From: Nioella sp. MMSF_3534
Lineage (GTDB): Bacteria > Pseudomonadota > Alphaproteobacteria > Rhodobacterales > Rhodobacteraceae
NCBI RefSeq assembly: GCF_030732985.1
Contig: NZ_JASHJX010000004.1
Span: 62,001-126,000, forward strand
Direction of reading: 5' to 3'
Length of the DNA: 64,000 nucleotides
Each line of letters begins with the position of its first letter. Positions within the stretch are counted from its first letter, which is position 1. Below, piece after piece: positions 7,966-17,054 of the stretch. The notes below the pieces were generated by a model, which did no database searches, had not been told where the DNA came from, and worked only from the letters and a program-made list of their open reading frames with translations. The translations under genes and the position numbers were made by a program.

Positions 7966-10900
7966 GCATCCAGTTCGATGAGGCGACTACGGCCCAGATC
8001 ACAGCCGCCGATCCGTCTGCCTCCACCTGGCTGTCGGCCAATGCAGGCAGCGGCAAGACGCGGGTGTTGACCGACCGCGTTGCGCGACTTCTTCTACAAG
8101 ATGTTCCGCCCGAACGCATCCTCTGCCTCACCTATACCAAGGCCGCCGCGTCCGAGATGCAGAACCGCCTGTTCAAGCGGCTTGGCGAATGGGCAATGAA
8201 GCCCGATGCGGATTTGCGAGACGACCTGTTGAAGCTTGGCATGGACGCGGGCACCCTGACCCCTGCGCTTCTGTCCCATGCCCGCACGCTCTTCGCCCGC
8301 GCGATCGAGACACCCGGCGGGTTGAAAATCCAGACCATCCACTCCTTCTGTTCCGCCGTCCTGCGCCGCTTCCCGCTGGAGGCCGGGGTCGCCCCGAACT
8401 TCACCGAAATGGACGAACGCGCGCAGGCGATGCTCTGTGCCGATGTGCTGGACGGGCTGGCCGAGGGCGACGGGCAGGGCGCGGTCGATGCGCTGGCTGC
8501 CCATGTCTCGGGCGACGACCCGATGCCGCTGATCCGGGCGCTTCTGGGCAAGCGGCTGGCGTTCGAGAACGACTGGCCGGATGCCGATATCATGGCCTGG
8601 TTCGACCTGCCCACGGGCTATTCCGCCACCGACCTGATCGCCCATGTCTTCCACGGCGACGAGCGTGACATGTGTCAGATCGTTCGCCAGAACCTCGACC
8701 CCGACAACCGCAATCAGGGCGCCAATCACCGGCGGCTCGGGGCCGTCAACTGGGACGCGCCGGGGCTGTCCGATATCGCAACGCTGGAAGATGTCTTCCT
8801 GACCGGCTCCAGAACCAAGACCCCCGACAGCCCCAAGATCGGCAACTTCCCCACGAAACCCATCTGGGCGCAGATGTCCGCGATCCATGAGCCGCTTGAG
8901 GCGCTGATGCTGCGCCTTGCAGAGGCCCGCCCGATCCGCCGCGCTCTCCTCGCCGCCGAAAAAACCCGCGCGCTGCACCGTTTCGCCCAAGGCTTCCTGC
9001 CCGCCTATGACGCCGCCAAATCTGCGCTTGGCTGGCTCGATTTCGACGACCTGATCCTCGCCACCCGACGCTTGCTGGCCGATAGCAGCGTTGCGCAATG
9101 GGTGCTCTTCCGCCTCGACGGCGGCATCGACCACATTCTTGTGGACGAGGCGCAGGATACCTCGCCCGCGCAATGGGATATCGTCGCCCAACTGGCCGAG
9201 GAATTCGCCGCCGGGTCCGGGGCGCGGGCCGATGTGGACCGGACGATCTTCGTCGTCGGCGACAAGAAACAGTCGATCTATTCCTTCCAGGGCGCCGACC
9301 CCGACGGGTTCGACCGGATGCGAGAGCATTTCGCCGCGCGCCTGCACGATGCCGAGGCGCTGTTTCAGTCCCGCGTGCTGGCCCATTCCTTCCGCTCCGC
9401 CCCGCCGATCCTGCGCCTTGTGGACGAGGTCTTCAAAGGGGCGGCCAGCGCCGGTGTCGGGCAGGACGTCGAACATATCGCCTTCAAGCAGGACCTGCCG
9501 GGCCGCGTCGATATCTGGCCCGTGGTCGAAAAGGCGGATAGCGAAGAGAAACCCGACTGGGACGATCCCGTCGATCAACGCGCCGATCACCATCATTCGG
9601 TGGTGCTGGCCCGCGCCGTGGCGGCAGAGATCAAGCGCATGATCCAGACCGCCACGCCCGTCACCGTCGAGGGCCAGCGCCGCCCGGTCACTGCGGGCGA
9701 TATCCTGATCCTCGTTCAGCGCCGGTCAGACCTGTTTCATGAACTCATCGCCGCGATCAAGGAACAGGGTCTGCCCATTGCCGGGGCCGACCGGATGCGG
9801 CTGGCGGCGGAACTGGCGGTCAAGGATCTGACGGCGCTTCTGTCCTTTCTGGCGACGCCAGAGGATGACCTGTCGCTCGCCGCCGTTCTGCGCTCGCCTC
9901 TCTGCGGCTGGTCGGAACCGGCCTTGCACGATCTGGCCCATGGGCGCGGAAAGACCTTCCTCTGGCGCGCCCTGCAACAGCGCCGAGAGATGGACCCCGA
10001 CACCGTTTCCATGCTGGAGGATCTGCGCAATCACGCCGATTTCCTGCGCCCCTATGACCTGCTGGAACGTATCCTGATCCGCCATCACGGTCGCCGCAAC
10101 CTGCTTGCCCGGATGGGGAACGAGGCCGAGGACGGCATCGACGCAATGCTGGCACAGGCGCTGGCCTATGAACGGATGGAGGTGCCCAGCCTGACCGGCT
10201 TCACCGGCTGGCTTCAGGCCGATGACGTGCAGATCAAGCGCGATCCCGGCAGCGCCGGCGACCAGATCCGCGTCATGTCAGTCCATGGCGCCAAGGGGCT
10301 GGAGGCCCCCGTCGTCATCCTGCCCGACACCGCCTACCGGCAAAGCAACCACAGCGCGCCCAAGCTTTTCACGCCCGAAAGCGGACCGGTCTGTTGGGCC
10401 GGTCGCAAGGATGACAGCCCCGAGATGATGCGCGACCTCTTCGATGAGGCCACCGCGCGCGAGGTAGAGGAGCGTAACCGCCTGCTCTATGTCGCCATGA
10501 CCCGCGCCGAAAGCTGGCTGATCGTGGCGGCGGCAGGCGAGATCGCCAAGGGCGAAAACGAAGGCTGGTATCCGCATATCCTCGCCGCTGCGCAGGCCTG
10601 CAACGCCACGCCCTGCGCAACGCCCACCGGGCAGGGCTGGCGTCTGGAAACCGGCGACTGGACGGCGATGGATCACGGCAAGCAGCCCGCGCGCGTGCCA
10701 TCTGCGCTGCCCGACTGGCTCGCCAACCGGCCCACCACCCGCCCACGCGACACGAAACCCCTGTCGCCGTCTGACCTCGGCGGGGCCAAGGCGCTGCCCG
10801 GCGATGGCGCGGGCCTCGATGAAGACGCCGCCAAACTGCGCGGCCGCCGCCTGCACCTGCTGCTGGAACATCTGCCGGACCTGCCGCAATCGGGCTGGTA

Positions 10901-11345
10901 CGCCGCCGCGCCCGGCATTCTGGCGGTGGAGGGGGACCTCCCCGACGCCGACCTCGCGGAGCTTTTCGAGGAGGCCACAACCTGCCTCACCACCCCGGCC
11001 CTCGCGGCCCTCTTCACCCCCGACGCGCTGGCCGAGGTCACCCTGACCGCCCCCAGCCCGACCCTGAACCGCACCCTCCTGGGCCAGATCGACCGGCTGA
11101 TCCTCGCCCCGGATCACGTGCTCGCCGTCGATTTCAAATCCAACGCCACCGCGCCCGACCGGCCCGAGGACACGCCCGACGGCATCCTCCGCCAGATGGG
11201 CGCCTATGCCGAAATGCTCGCCGCCATCTACCCCGACAAACGCATCGACACCGCCATCCTCTGGACCCGCCCCGCGCAGCTCATGCCGCTCCCCGCCGAC
11301 CTCACGACCCCCGCGCTGATCCGCGCCCGCGACGATCTGAAGTGA
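7962..11345 (+). CDS. addA: AddA subunit of the AddAB helicase-nuclease
   Basis: 1127-residue UvrD-type superfamily 1 helicase with a C-terminal nuclease domain. Seen: Walker A NAGSGKTRVLTDRVA near residue 28, motif Ia LTYTKAAASEMQNRL, Walker B DEAQDTSPAQWDI, motif III VVGDKKQSIYSFQGADP, motif V SVHGAKGLEAPVVILPD, motif VI VAMTRAE, and the C-terminal nuclease motif GQIDRLI...VDFKSN. It is the last gene of the tsaE operon in this reading; a 412-base gap follows. Confidence 0.97.
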   Translation: MSIQFDEATTAQITAADPSASTWLSANAGSGKTRVLTDRVARLLLQDVPPERILCLTYTKAAASEMQNRLFKRLGEWAMKPDADLRDDLLKLGMDAGTLTPALLSHARTLFARAIETPGGLKIQTIHSFCSAVLRRFPLEAGVAPNFTEMDERAQAMLCADVLDGLAEGDGQGAVDALAAHVSGDDPMPLIRALLGKRLAFENDWPDADIMAWFDLPTGYSATDLIAHVFHGDERDMCQIVRQNLDPDNRNQGANHRRLGAVNWDAPGLSDIATLEDVFLTGSRTKTPDSPKIGNFPTKPIWAQMSAIHEPLEALMLRLAEARPIRRALLAAEKTRALHRFAQGFLPAYDAAKSALGWLDFDDLILATRRLLADSSVAQWVLFRLDGGIDHILVDEAQDTSPAQWDIVAQLAEEFAAGSGARADVDRTIFVVGDKKQSIYSFQGADPDGFDRMREHFAARLHDAEALFQSRVLAHSFRSAPPILRLVDEVFKGAASAGVGQDVEHIAFKQDLPGRVDIWPVVEKADSEEKPDWDDPVDQRADHHHSVVLARAVAAEIKRMIQTATPVTVEGQRRPVTAGDILILVQRRSDLFHELIAAIKEQGLPIAGADRMRLAAELAVKDLTALLSFLATPEDDLSLAAVLRSPLCGWSEPALHDLAHGRGKTFLWRALQQRREMDPDTVSMLEDLRNHADFLRPYDLLERILIRHHGRRNLLARMGNEAEDGIDAMLAQALAYERMEVPSLTGFTGWLQADDVQIKRDPGSAGDQIRVMSVHGAKGLEAPVVILPDTAYRQSNHSAPKLFTPESGPVCWAGRKDDSPEMMRDLFDEATAREVEERNRLLYVAMTRAESWLIVAAAGEIAKGENEGWYPHILAAAQACNATPCATPTGQGWRLETGDWTAMDHGKQPARVPSALPDWLANRPTTRPRDTKPLSPSDLGGAKALPGDGAGLDEDAAKLRGRRLHLLLEHLPDLPQSGWYAAAPGILAVEGDLPDADLAELFEEATTCLTTPALAALFTPDALAEVTLTAPSPTLNRTLLGQIDRLILAPDHVLAVDFKSNATAPDRPEDTPDGILRQMGAYAEMLAAIYPDKRIDTAILWTRPAQLMPLPADLTTPALIRARDDLK

Positions 11346-11383
11346 CACAGGCCAAGCGCACTTATCGCTCCCGCACAACGCCC

Positions 11384-11565
11384 CTTTCATCTTGGCGAAA
11401 AATACCTCCGCCGGAGGCATCCCGCACTCTCAACCAGAGATCCGCGTGGTCCGGCTCACTGTCCTCTCCGATGTCCCGTGGCAACGCGGACCGACGAGGC
11501 CTCCGGCGTCAGCCGGGGGTTGAGGAGGGCCGCTCCCCGGTCGACGTGCGATGCGCGGCGAAACC
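11384..11565 (-). repeat. Dispersed intergenic repeat, copy A (182 bases)
   Basis: Read on the minus strand it begins with a 27-base block (11539-11565) that matches 21067-21093 at 26 of 27 positions, and ends with a 35-base block (11384-11418) that matches 21213-21246 apart from a few central bases. The inner 120 bases are more diverged but alignable, including a short GC hairpin in each copy. The element lies just behind addA. No open reading frame, terminal inverted repeat or target duplication was seen, so it is not an insertion sequence. Confidence 0.8.
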
Positions 11566-11586
11566 GCGTTTCATATGCACGCCCGG

Positions 11587-11619
11587 TGTACAGGGGGTGT
11601 ACAGGGGGTGTACGGGGGG
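11587..11619 (+). repeat. Three tandem copies of an 11-base unit
   Basis: The unit TGTACAGGGGG occurs at 11587-11597 and 11598-11608, and as TGTACGGGGGG at 11609-11619, followed by a C-rich stretch that pairs with the last G-run. Each unit carries a GTAC core. Confidence 0.75.
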
Positions 11620-11757
11620 CACCCCCCTCAATCCCGTGCGAAATGTGCCGCGCCGATCACATGATTGCGCTTGGGTGTTTCAGTCGCTTGACCTTGTCCA
11701 TCGCCGCCCATAGGTTTCGCCCCTGACTCGTGAAAATTCTCTCCAGGAGGGCTAGAT

Positions 11758-12078
11758 ATGGCCACCACCGCCGTCACCGACGCAACATTTGACGCTGAAG
11801 TCAAACAATCCGATATCCCCGTCGTGGTGGATTTCTGGGCCGAATGGTGCGGCCCCTGCCGCCAGATCGGCCCCGCGCTGGAAGAGATCTCGGAAGAGAT
11901 GGCCGGCAAGGTGAAAATCGTCAAGATCAACGTAGACGAGAACCCGAATTCCCCCATGCAACTGGGTGTCAGAGGGATTCCCGCCCTGTTTCTCTTCAAG
12001 GGTGGTGAAGTCGTGTCGAACAAGATCGGCGCAGCCCCGAAAGCCGCCCTGCAAAGCTGGATCGAAGGCGAAATCTAA
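11758..12078 (+). CDS. trxA: Thioredoxin
   Basis: 106-residue cytoplasmic thioredoxin, general protein disulfide reductase. Seen: active site WCGPC in [18 protein letters not shown], the cis-Pro loop [11 protein letters not shown], and the normal length. A strong ribosome-binding site (AGGAGG) precedes the start and an intrinsic terminator follows at 12103-12133. Its place behind addA is common in alphaproteobacteria, but the 412-base gap suggests its own promoter. Confidence 0.97.
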   Translation: MATTAVTDATFDAEVKQSDIPVVVDFWAEWCGPCRQIGPALEEISEEMAGKVKIVKINVDENPNSPMQLGVRGIPALFLFKGGEVVSNKIGAAPKAALQSWIEGEI

Positions 12079-12102
12079 GCGCTTTCCGGTTTTCCAAACA
12101 AT

Positions 12103-12133
12103 CCTGCCACGCCCAGGCGCGGCGGGGTTTTTT
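12103..12133 (+). terminator. Intrinsic terminator of trxA
   Basis: Imperfect GC-rich stem (CCTGCCACGCC with GGCGCGGCGGGG, two-base loop) followed directly by six T residues. Confidence 0.8.
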
Positions 12134-12157
12134 GTGTGCTGATAGGACCTTACAAGA

Positions 12158-12186
12158 AAAGCGGCGCCCGCATGGGACGCCGCTTT
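12158..12186 (-). terminator. Intrinsic terminator of amtB
   Basis: Perfect nine-base arms AAAGCGGCG (12158-12166) and CGCCGCTTT (12178-12186), with an inner CCC/GGG extension. It lies beyond the amtB stop on the minus strand; the A/T ends would let it work in both directions. Confidence 0.8.
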
Positions 12187-12239
12187 CCGCTCTGCCGGTC
12201 CGGGAGGCAGGGAGAGCCCGGACCAGCCATGTTACCGGT

Positions 12240-13604
12240 TCAGCCCTTGGAGAACTCCGGGTAGGCTTCCATCCCCAGTTCCGACATGTCGAGGCCCATC
12301 ATCTCGTCCTCTTCGCTGACACGGATGCCAACGGTCATTTTCAGAACGTACCAGATGACCGCGCTGCCGACGAAGGTGAACACGCCATAGGCGGCAATGC
12401 CCGTCAGCTGCGTCGCAAGGCTTGCACCCTCATTGTAGAAGACCACGGCGATGGTGCCCCAGATCCCGGCGAAGAGGTGCACCGGAATGGCGCCGACCAC
12501 GTCGTCGATCTTGAGCTTGTCGAGGAAGGGCACCGCGAAGACCACGATGACACCGCCCACGGCACCGATCCAGAGCGCGCCGAACAGGGTGGGGGCGAGA
12601 GGCTCTGCGGTGATCGACACGAGGCCAGCCAGGGCGCCGTTCAGCACCATGGTCAGGTCGACCTTGCCGAACATCACCTGCGTCAGGATCATTGCGGCAA
12701 CGGCACCCGCTGCAGCGGCCATGTTGGTGTTGGCGAAGATGCGGCTGACGTCAGAGATGTCGCCGACGGTGCCCATGGCCAGCTGCGAGCCGCCATTGAA
12801 GCCGAACCAGCCGAGCCACAGGATGAACGTGCCGAGCGTGGCAAGCGCCAGGTTGGAGCCGGGGATCGGGTTCACGCGGCCATCCTTGCCGTATTTGCCA
12901 AGGCGCGGCCCGAGGATCAGGGCACCGGCCAGAGCGGCCCAGCCACCCACGGAGTGCACGATGGTCGACCCGGCGAAATCGGAGAAGCCAGCCTGGGCCA
13001 GCCACCCGGTGCCCCACTGCCAGGAGCCGGAGATCGGGTACATGACACCGGTCAGGACCACGACGAAAGCCAGGAACGGCCACAGCTTGATCCGCTCCGC
13101 CAGGGCACCCGAAACGATCGAGGCGGTGGCGGCAACGAAGACCAGCTGGAAGAAGAAGTCCGACCCGACCGACGCGTAGTCGAGCGCTGCATCGGCTGCG
13201 GCGACGCCGACGGGATCAAGCACCGTCGTGTTGAAGAAGCCGCCGACATATCCCGCGATGATCCAGCCATCGGGATATGCGCCAGTGGCCTCGTCAAAGG
13301 CCCCGGGGTACATCAGGTTGAAGCCCATCAGCCAGTACATGATGGCGGCGATGGAAAACAGCGCGATGTTCTTGGTCATCTGCATGGTGACGTTCTTGGA
13401 CCGCACGAGCCCGCCTTCCAGCATGGCAAAGCCAGCCGCCATGAAGAAGACAAGGAACCCCGCCATGCAGAACAGCAGGGTGGTCATGATGTAGGGGCCG
13501 ATCTCGTCAAAGGTCGGCGCGGCGTCGGCCTCTTGGGCGAGGCCCATGGTGGGCAGCAGGACTGCCGCTAGGGCAACTGCCGGAAGAAACTTTCTGACTT
13601 GCAT
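12240..13604 (-). CDS. amtB: Ammonium transporter AmtB
   Basis: 454-residue ammonium channel of the inner membrane. An N-terminal signal sequence (MQVRKFLPAVALAAVLLPTM, cleaved after a GLAQ-type site) precedes the transmembrane helices. Seen: the Amt signature region around DFAGSTIVHSVGGWAALAGA, the pore-lining histidine segments, and FNGGSQLAMG. The ATG at 13604 was chosen because the upstream extension overlaps glnK and is not hydrophobic. It is 28 bases downstream of glnK on the same strand, the classical glnK-amtB nitrogen-limitation operon. Confidence 0.95.
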   Translation of the reverse strand: MQVRKFLPAVALAAVLLPTMGLAQEADAAPTFDEIGPYIMTTLLFCMAGFLVFFMAAGFAMLEGGLVRSKNVTMQMTKNIALFSIAAIMYWLMGFNLMYPGAFDEATGAYPDGWIIAGYVGGFFNTTVLDPVGVAAADAALDYASVGSDFFFQLVFVAATASIVSGALAERIKLWPFLAFVVVLTGVMYPISGSWQWGTGWLAQAGFSDFAGSTIVHSVGGWAALAGALILGPRLGKYGKDGRVNPIPGSNLALATLGTFILWLGWFGFNGGSQLAMGTVGDISDVSRIFANTNMAAAAGAVAAMILTQVMFGKVDLTMVLNGALAGLVSITAEPLAPTLFGALWIGAVGGVIVVFAVPFLDKLKIDDVVGAIPVHLFAGIWGTIAVVFYNEGASLATQLTGIAAYGVFTFVGSAVIWYVLKMTVGIRVSEEDEMMGLDMSELGMEAYPEFSKG

Positions 13605-13632
13605 GGTATTTATCCCTGGTTCTGACAGTTGC

Positions 13633-13971
13633 TTAGAGGGCGTCGTCATTGGTCTCGCCGGTGCGGACGCGCACGGCAGCAGAGACGTCGAGGACGAAGA
13701 TCTTGCCGTCACCGATCTTGTCGGTCTTGGCTGTGGTCTGGATGGTTTCGACCACCTGATCGGCCATGGCATCGGCCACCACGATCTCCAGCTTGACTTT
13801 GGGAACGAAGTTCACGGCATATTCCGCGCCGCGATAGATTTCGGTGTGCCCGGACTGAGAGCCGAAGCCCTTGATCTCGGTCACCATCATGCCCCGCACG
13901 CCGATAGAGGTCAGAGCTTCGCGGACCTCCTCCAGCTTGAACGGCTTGATTGCTGCAATGATGAGTTTCAC
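13633..13971 (-). CDS. glnK: PII signal protein GlnK
   Basis: 112-residue PII protein that reports nitrogen/energy status and blocks AmtB. It starts with GTG at 13971: the protein then begins (M)KLIIAAIKPFKLEEV, the exact family N-terminus, and an upstream extension would be unsupported. Seen: the T-loop Tyr51 (RGAEYAVNF), the target of GlnD uridylylation; the B-loop TAKTDKIGDGKIFV; and the C-loop VRVRTGETNDDAL. It is co-transcribed with amtB, so GlnK rather than GlnB. I could not find a convincing sigma-54 promoter in the 244 bases upstream. Confidence 0.95.
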   Translation of the reverse strand: MKLIIAAIKPFKLEEVREALTSIGVRGMMVTEIKGFGSQSGHTEIYRGAEYAVNFVPKVKLEIVVADAMADQVVETIQTTAKTDKIGDGKIFVLDVSAAVRVRTGETNDDAL

Positions 13972-14215
13972 GGTTTTACCCTTCCGTCGTTTTGGGTTCT
14001 GCGACCCGGACGTTGCCAATGCAGACCTCGCAGGCGGGAAGAGCAACGAAGGGAGGGGAGTTGGAGGGCCGCATTTGAGGGGGGTCGCAAAATTTTTGCA
14101 TGAAATCGGGCAAACGGTTAATAATTGGGCGCAATGGAATTTCGGCAGTGCGGCGAGAACCCTCCACAAACGACTCGAAATCCCCTATGTTGCGATCAAA
14201 AGAGCAGGATCAGGC

Positions 14216-16396
14216 ATGAGCGCATCAGGAAACAGAGGCGGGCGGAACGCCCGTTCGGGCCGCAGGCTTGTCGCGGAGCGCAGGAATGCTGCACCTGCGA
14301 AATCTTCACGGTCGTCTGGCTCCGGCGGCTCTGGTCGAAAATCAGGCAGATCGCGCCGCCGCACGCAGCAACGGCGACGGGGCGGGATACGGGGCGCCAT
14401 CGGGGCCTTCTTCCGATTCATCTGGCGGATCGTTTTCGGGATCGTCTGGCGCGCGACGCTGGCCCTTGTGCTGATCCTCGCGGGTGCGACCGCTTATATC
14501 TACTCCACCCTGCCGCCAATGACCGAACTTGTGGACGGGCGCGCGCGCGGGTCGGTGACGATGCTCGACCGGGACGGCAATGTCTTTGCGTGGCGGGGCG
14601 AGCAATATGGCGGGCTGATCGACACGGAAACGGTGTCGGAACATGTGGTCAACGCCATTGTGGCAACCGAAGACCGGCGCTTTTTCCGCCACTGGGGGAT
14701 TTCCCCGCGCGGTATCGCCTCGGCCATCCGCATCAACCTGCGGGAAGGGCGCGGCCCGCTGGAGGGCCATGGCGGGTCCACCATCACGCAGCAGGTGGCC
14801 AAGCTGTTATGCCTTGGGGTGGCCTTCGACCCCGATGAATGGGAAACCGAAGCGGAATACGAGGCCGATTGCCGACGCGGCAGCCTGTGGCGCAAGATCC
14901 AGGAACTGCCGTTCTCTCTGGCGATGGAGCTGCGCTATACCAAGCAGGAAATCCTGACCATCTACCTCAACCGCGCCTATATGGGCGCTGGCGCCTTCGG
15001 GGTCGAAGCGGCCTCTCAGCGCTATTTCGGGCATTCCGCGGCTGAGCTCAATCCGCAGGAAAGCGCCATTATTGCCGGTCTGTTGACCGCCCCCTCGCGC
15101 TATGCGCCGACATCCAGCCTGCAACGTTCGCAGGACCGGGCGGCCGTGGTGCTGGGACTGATGGAGGAACAGGGCTATCTGACCGCCGCCGAGGCCGCCG
15201 AAGCCCGCGCAAACCCCGCGACCCTGTCAGAGGCCGCCGAGGCGCGTGCGGGCGGCTATTTCGCCGATTGGGTGATGACGCAAGGCCCGGATTTCCTGCT
15301 GCGGGAAACGACGGAAGACGTGATCATCCGCACCACATTTGACCCGCGCATGCAGGAGGCCGCAGAGGCCGCCCTGGTGGATGTGTTCGAAAACCAGGTG
15401 CGCGAAGGGTCCGAGGCCGAGGCCGCGATCATCGTCATGTCGGCGGATGGGGCCGTGCGTGCCATGGTGGGTGGCAGGCAGGAGGGCACCGGCCTGTTCA
15501 ACCGTGCCACGATGGCGATGCGGCAGACCGGGTCGGCGTTCAAACCCTTTGTCTATGCCACCGCGCTCGATCTGGGTTGGCGTTTCGACGATCTGGTCGA
15601 GGATGCGCCACTGACGATCAACGTGCCGGGGTCGGGGCCTTATTCCCCCCGCAACTATACCGGCGAGTTTTATGGCACGGTGACACTGACCGAGGCGCTG
15701 CGGGCCTCGCTGAACACGCCCGCCGTGCGACTGTCAGAGGAGGTGGGCCGCGATCTGGTGCGCACGGTTGCCGCCGAGTTCGGCATCGAAAGCGATCTGG
15801 CGCTTGGCCCGGCCTTGGCGCTTGGCGCGTCCGAAAGCACCCTCATAGAGATGACAGGCGCCTATGCGGGTATCCTGAACGGCGGCTCTGCCGTGACGCC
15901 CTATGGCCTCGTCGATCTGCGGTTGGTGGGGGACACGGAACCGATGATGGGGCAGGGCGGCGGTATCCGCGAACGGGTGATCTCGGAATTTGCGGCGCGG
16001 CAGCTGACCTACATGATGGCGCAGGTTGTCGCCAATGGCACCGGCCAGCGGGCGCAACTGCCCGACCGGCCCGTCGCGGGCAAGACCGGCACCACCACAT
16101 CGGCACGCGATGCGTGGTTCATCGGCTTCACGGCGGATTATGTGGCCGGGGTCTGGATGGGGTATGACGACAACTCGCCCATGTCGGGGGTGACGGGCGG
16201 TGGCTTGCCGGCCGAGATCTGGCGGCAGACCATGGAAGCCATTCATGACGGCATCCCGCCCCGCCCCTTGCCGATGATCGACCCGGCGGAAGAGGCGCGT
16301 CCCGAACCGATCGAGGAAGCGCCGGGCCGCAGACCGGATATTGCGGAACAGATCCTGATGGAGGTTCTGGGGCTGCTAGGCGCGAACCGGAACTGA
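14216..16396 (+). CDS. Class A penicillin-binding protein (PBP1A family)
   Basis: 726-residue bifunctional peptidoglycan synthase. The N-terminus is a basic cytoplasmic tail (Arg/Ser-rich, residues 1-60), then a single membrane anchor (FRFIWRIVFGIVWRATLALV). Glycosyltransferase 51 motifs: EDRRFFRHWG, GHGGSTITQQVAKLL and the LNRAYMGAGAFG region. Transpeptidase motifs: GSAFKPFVYA (SxxK), SLNTPAV (SxN) and KTGTT. The start at 14216 was chosen because an in-frame extension upstream covers the glnK promoter region and has no ribosome-binding site. A short C-terminal Glu/Pro/Arg tail follows the transpeptidase domain. Confidence 0.93.
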   Translation: MSASGNRGGRNARSGRRLVAERRNAAPAKSSRSSGSGGSGRKSGRSRRRTQQRRRGGIRGAIGAFFRFIWRIVFGIVWRATLALVLILAGATAYIYSTLPPMTELVDGRARGSVTMLDRDGNVFAWRGEQYGGLIDTETVSEHVVNAIVATEDRRFFRHWGISPRGIASAIRINLREGRGPLEGHGGSTITQQVAKLLCLGVAFDPDEWETEAEYEADCRRGSLWRKIQELPFSLAMELRYTKQEILTIYLNRAYMGAGAFGVEAASQRYFGHSAAELNPQESAIIAGLLTAPSRYAPTSSLQRSQDRAAVVLGLMEEQGYLTAAEAAEARANPATLSEAAEARAGGYFADWVMTQGPDFLLRETTEDVIIRTTFDPRMQEAAEAALVDVFENQVREGSEAEAAIIVMSADGAVRAMVGGRQEGTGLFNRATMAMRQTGSAFKPFVYATALDLGWRFDDLVEDAPLTINVPGSGPYSPRNYTGEFYGTVTLTEALRASLNTPAVRLSEEVGRDLVRTVAAEFGIESDLALGPALALGASESTLIEMTGAYAGILNGGSAVTPYGLVDLRLVGDTEPMMGQGGGIRERVISEFAARQLTYMMAQVVANGTGQRAQLPDRPVAGKTGTTTSARDAWFIGFTADYVAGVWMGYDDNSPMSGVTGGGLPAEIWRQTMEAIHDGIPPRPLPMIDPAEEARPEPIEEAPGRRPDIAEQILMEVLGLLGANRN

Positions 16397-16406
16397 CCGA
16401 CCTGAA

Positions 16407-16434
16407 CGGGGTTGCCGCCCAATCGGCAGCCCCG
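16407..16434. terminator. Hairpin between converging PBP and mlaC genes
   Basis: Arms GGGGTTGCCG (16408-16417) and CGGCAGCCCC (16424-16433) pair with one G-T wobble around a six-base loop. It lies in the 46-base gap between two converging genes and probably serves both directions, though no long T-run follows. Confidence 0.6.
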
Positions 16435-16442
16435 GTTCTCGA

Positions 16443-17054
16443 TCAGCTCGCGTTGCGCAAATCGGCGATCATCGCGTCAAGGTCGCCGCGGTTTCGGTCC
16501 AGCATCGCGCCGACCTCTTCCGCTTCGGTGGTGCGCAGGTTGATGCCCTGAATGATCAGGTTGAACACCCGCGCCTGACCGGAGCCATCCGAGACCAGCC
16601 AGATCACGTCGAAGGGCGCTTCGCCACGCAGGCGCGCGACCGATGTCACCTCGAAGAAATTGCGGATCGCACGTGCGCCTGTCACTTCGATCTGTCCGCC
16701 GATCAACTCTCGGAAACGGCTGCCGTATTTGCGCGAGATATATCCGCTGAAGGCGTCCACGAATGCGCTGCGCTGCGCGTTCGATGCGCGCCGCCAATCG
16801 ACGCCCAGAACCGATTGCGCGATGATCGGCATATCTGCATAGCGGTCCAGCAAGCCCGCGAAATCACTGAACATGCGCGCTTCGCTGCCGCCGGAATTTA
16901 TGGCGTCGTAGAGGTCGCTTACCAAGCGCTCGACCAGAGTCTGAGCGGCTCCGACGGTCAGCGCCCAAGCACGTCCGGGCAGGGCAAGGGCGGCGGCGCT
17001 GGCGCCTGTCAGTCCAAGGAAGGCCCGCCGGGTGAGGCTGAACTTACTGGGCAT
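16443..17054 (-). CDS. mlaC: Periplasmic phospholipid-binding protein MlaC, Tat signal
   Basis: 203-residue MlaC/Ttg2 family protein that shuttles phospholipids between the outer-membrane MlaA complex and the inner-membrane MlaFEDB transporter. The N-terminus carries a twin-arginine signal (SLTRRAFLGLTGASAAALAL) ending in an AWA cleavage site, so export is by the Tat route. The body matches MlaC: the YISRKYGSRFRELIG region and the GQARVFNLIIQGINL strand. The start at 17054 overlaps the end of mlaA by 11 bases; longer starts lie inside mlaA. The rest of the Mla system is not in the window. Confidence 0.85.
   Translation of the reverse strand: MPSKFSLTRRAFLGLTGASAAALALPGRAWALTVGAAQTLVERLVSDLYDAINSGGSEARMFSDFAGLLDRYADMPIIAQSVLGVDWRRASNAQRSAFVDAFSGYISRKYGSRFRELIGGQIEVTGARAIRNFFEVTSVARLRGEAPFDVIWLVSDGSGQARVFNLIIQGINLRTTEAEEVGAMLDRNRGDLDAMIADLRNAS

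Larger units (their letters stand above)
11346..11757. other. 412-base intergenic region after addA
   Basis: No credible gene. The only long frame (11342-11713) is low-complexity Arg/Ser/Pro-rich and starts inside addA. The region instead holds repeat copy A (11384-11565), an 11-base triplet repeat (11587-11619) ending in a G6/C6 inverted repeat, and the trxA leader with ribosome-binding site CAGGAGGG before 11758. Confidence 0.8.

Noticed and set aside
11587-11619. CRISPR array
   Set aside because: Units are 11 bases, contiguous and without spacers; no cas genes are present.
11342-11713. Frame of 123 codons after addA
   Set aside because: Low-complexity Arg/Ser/Pro composition, start inside addA, and it runs through the dispersed repeat and the triplet repeat.
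12132-13571. 479-codon frame opposite amtB
   Set aside because: His/Gly/Asp/Glu-rich shadow of a well-supported AmtB; high GC creates long antisense frames.
13972-14215. Sigma-54 promoter for glnK-amtB
   Set aside because: TGGCA occurs but no GC follows at the required spacing; I cannot support a -24/-12 element.
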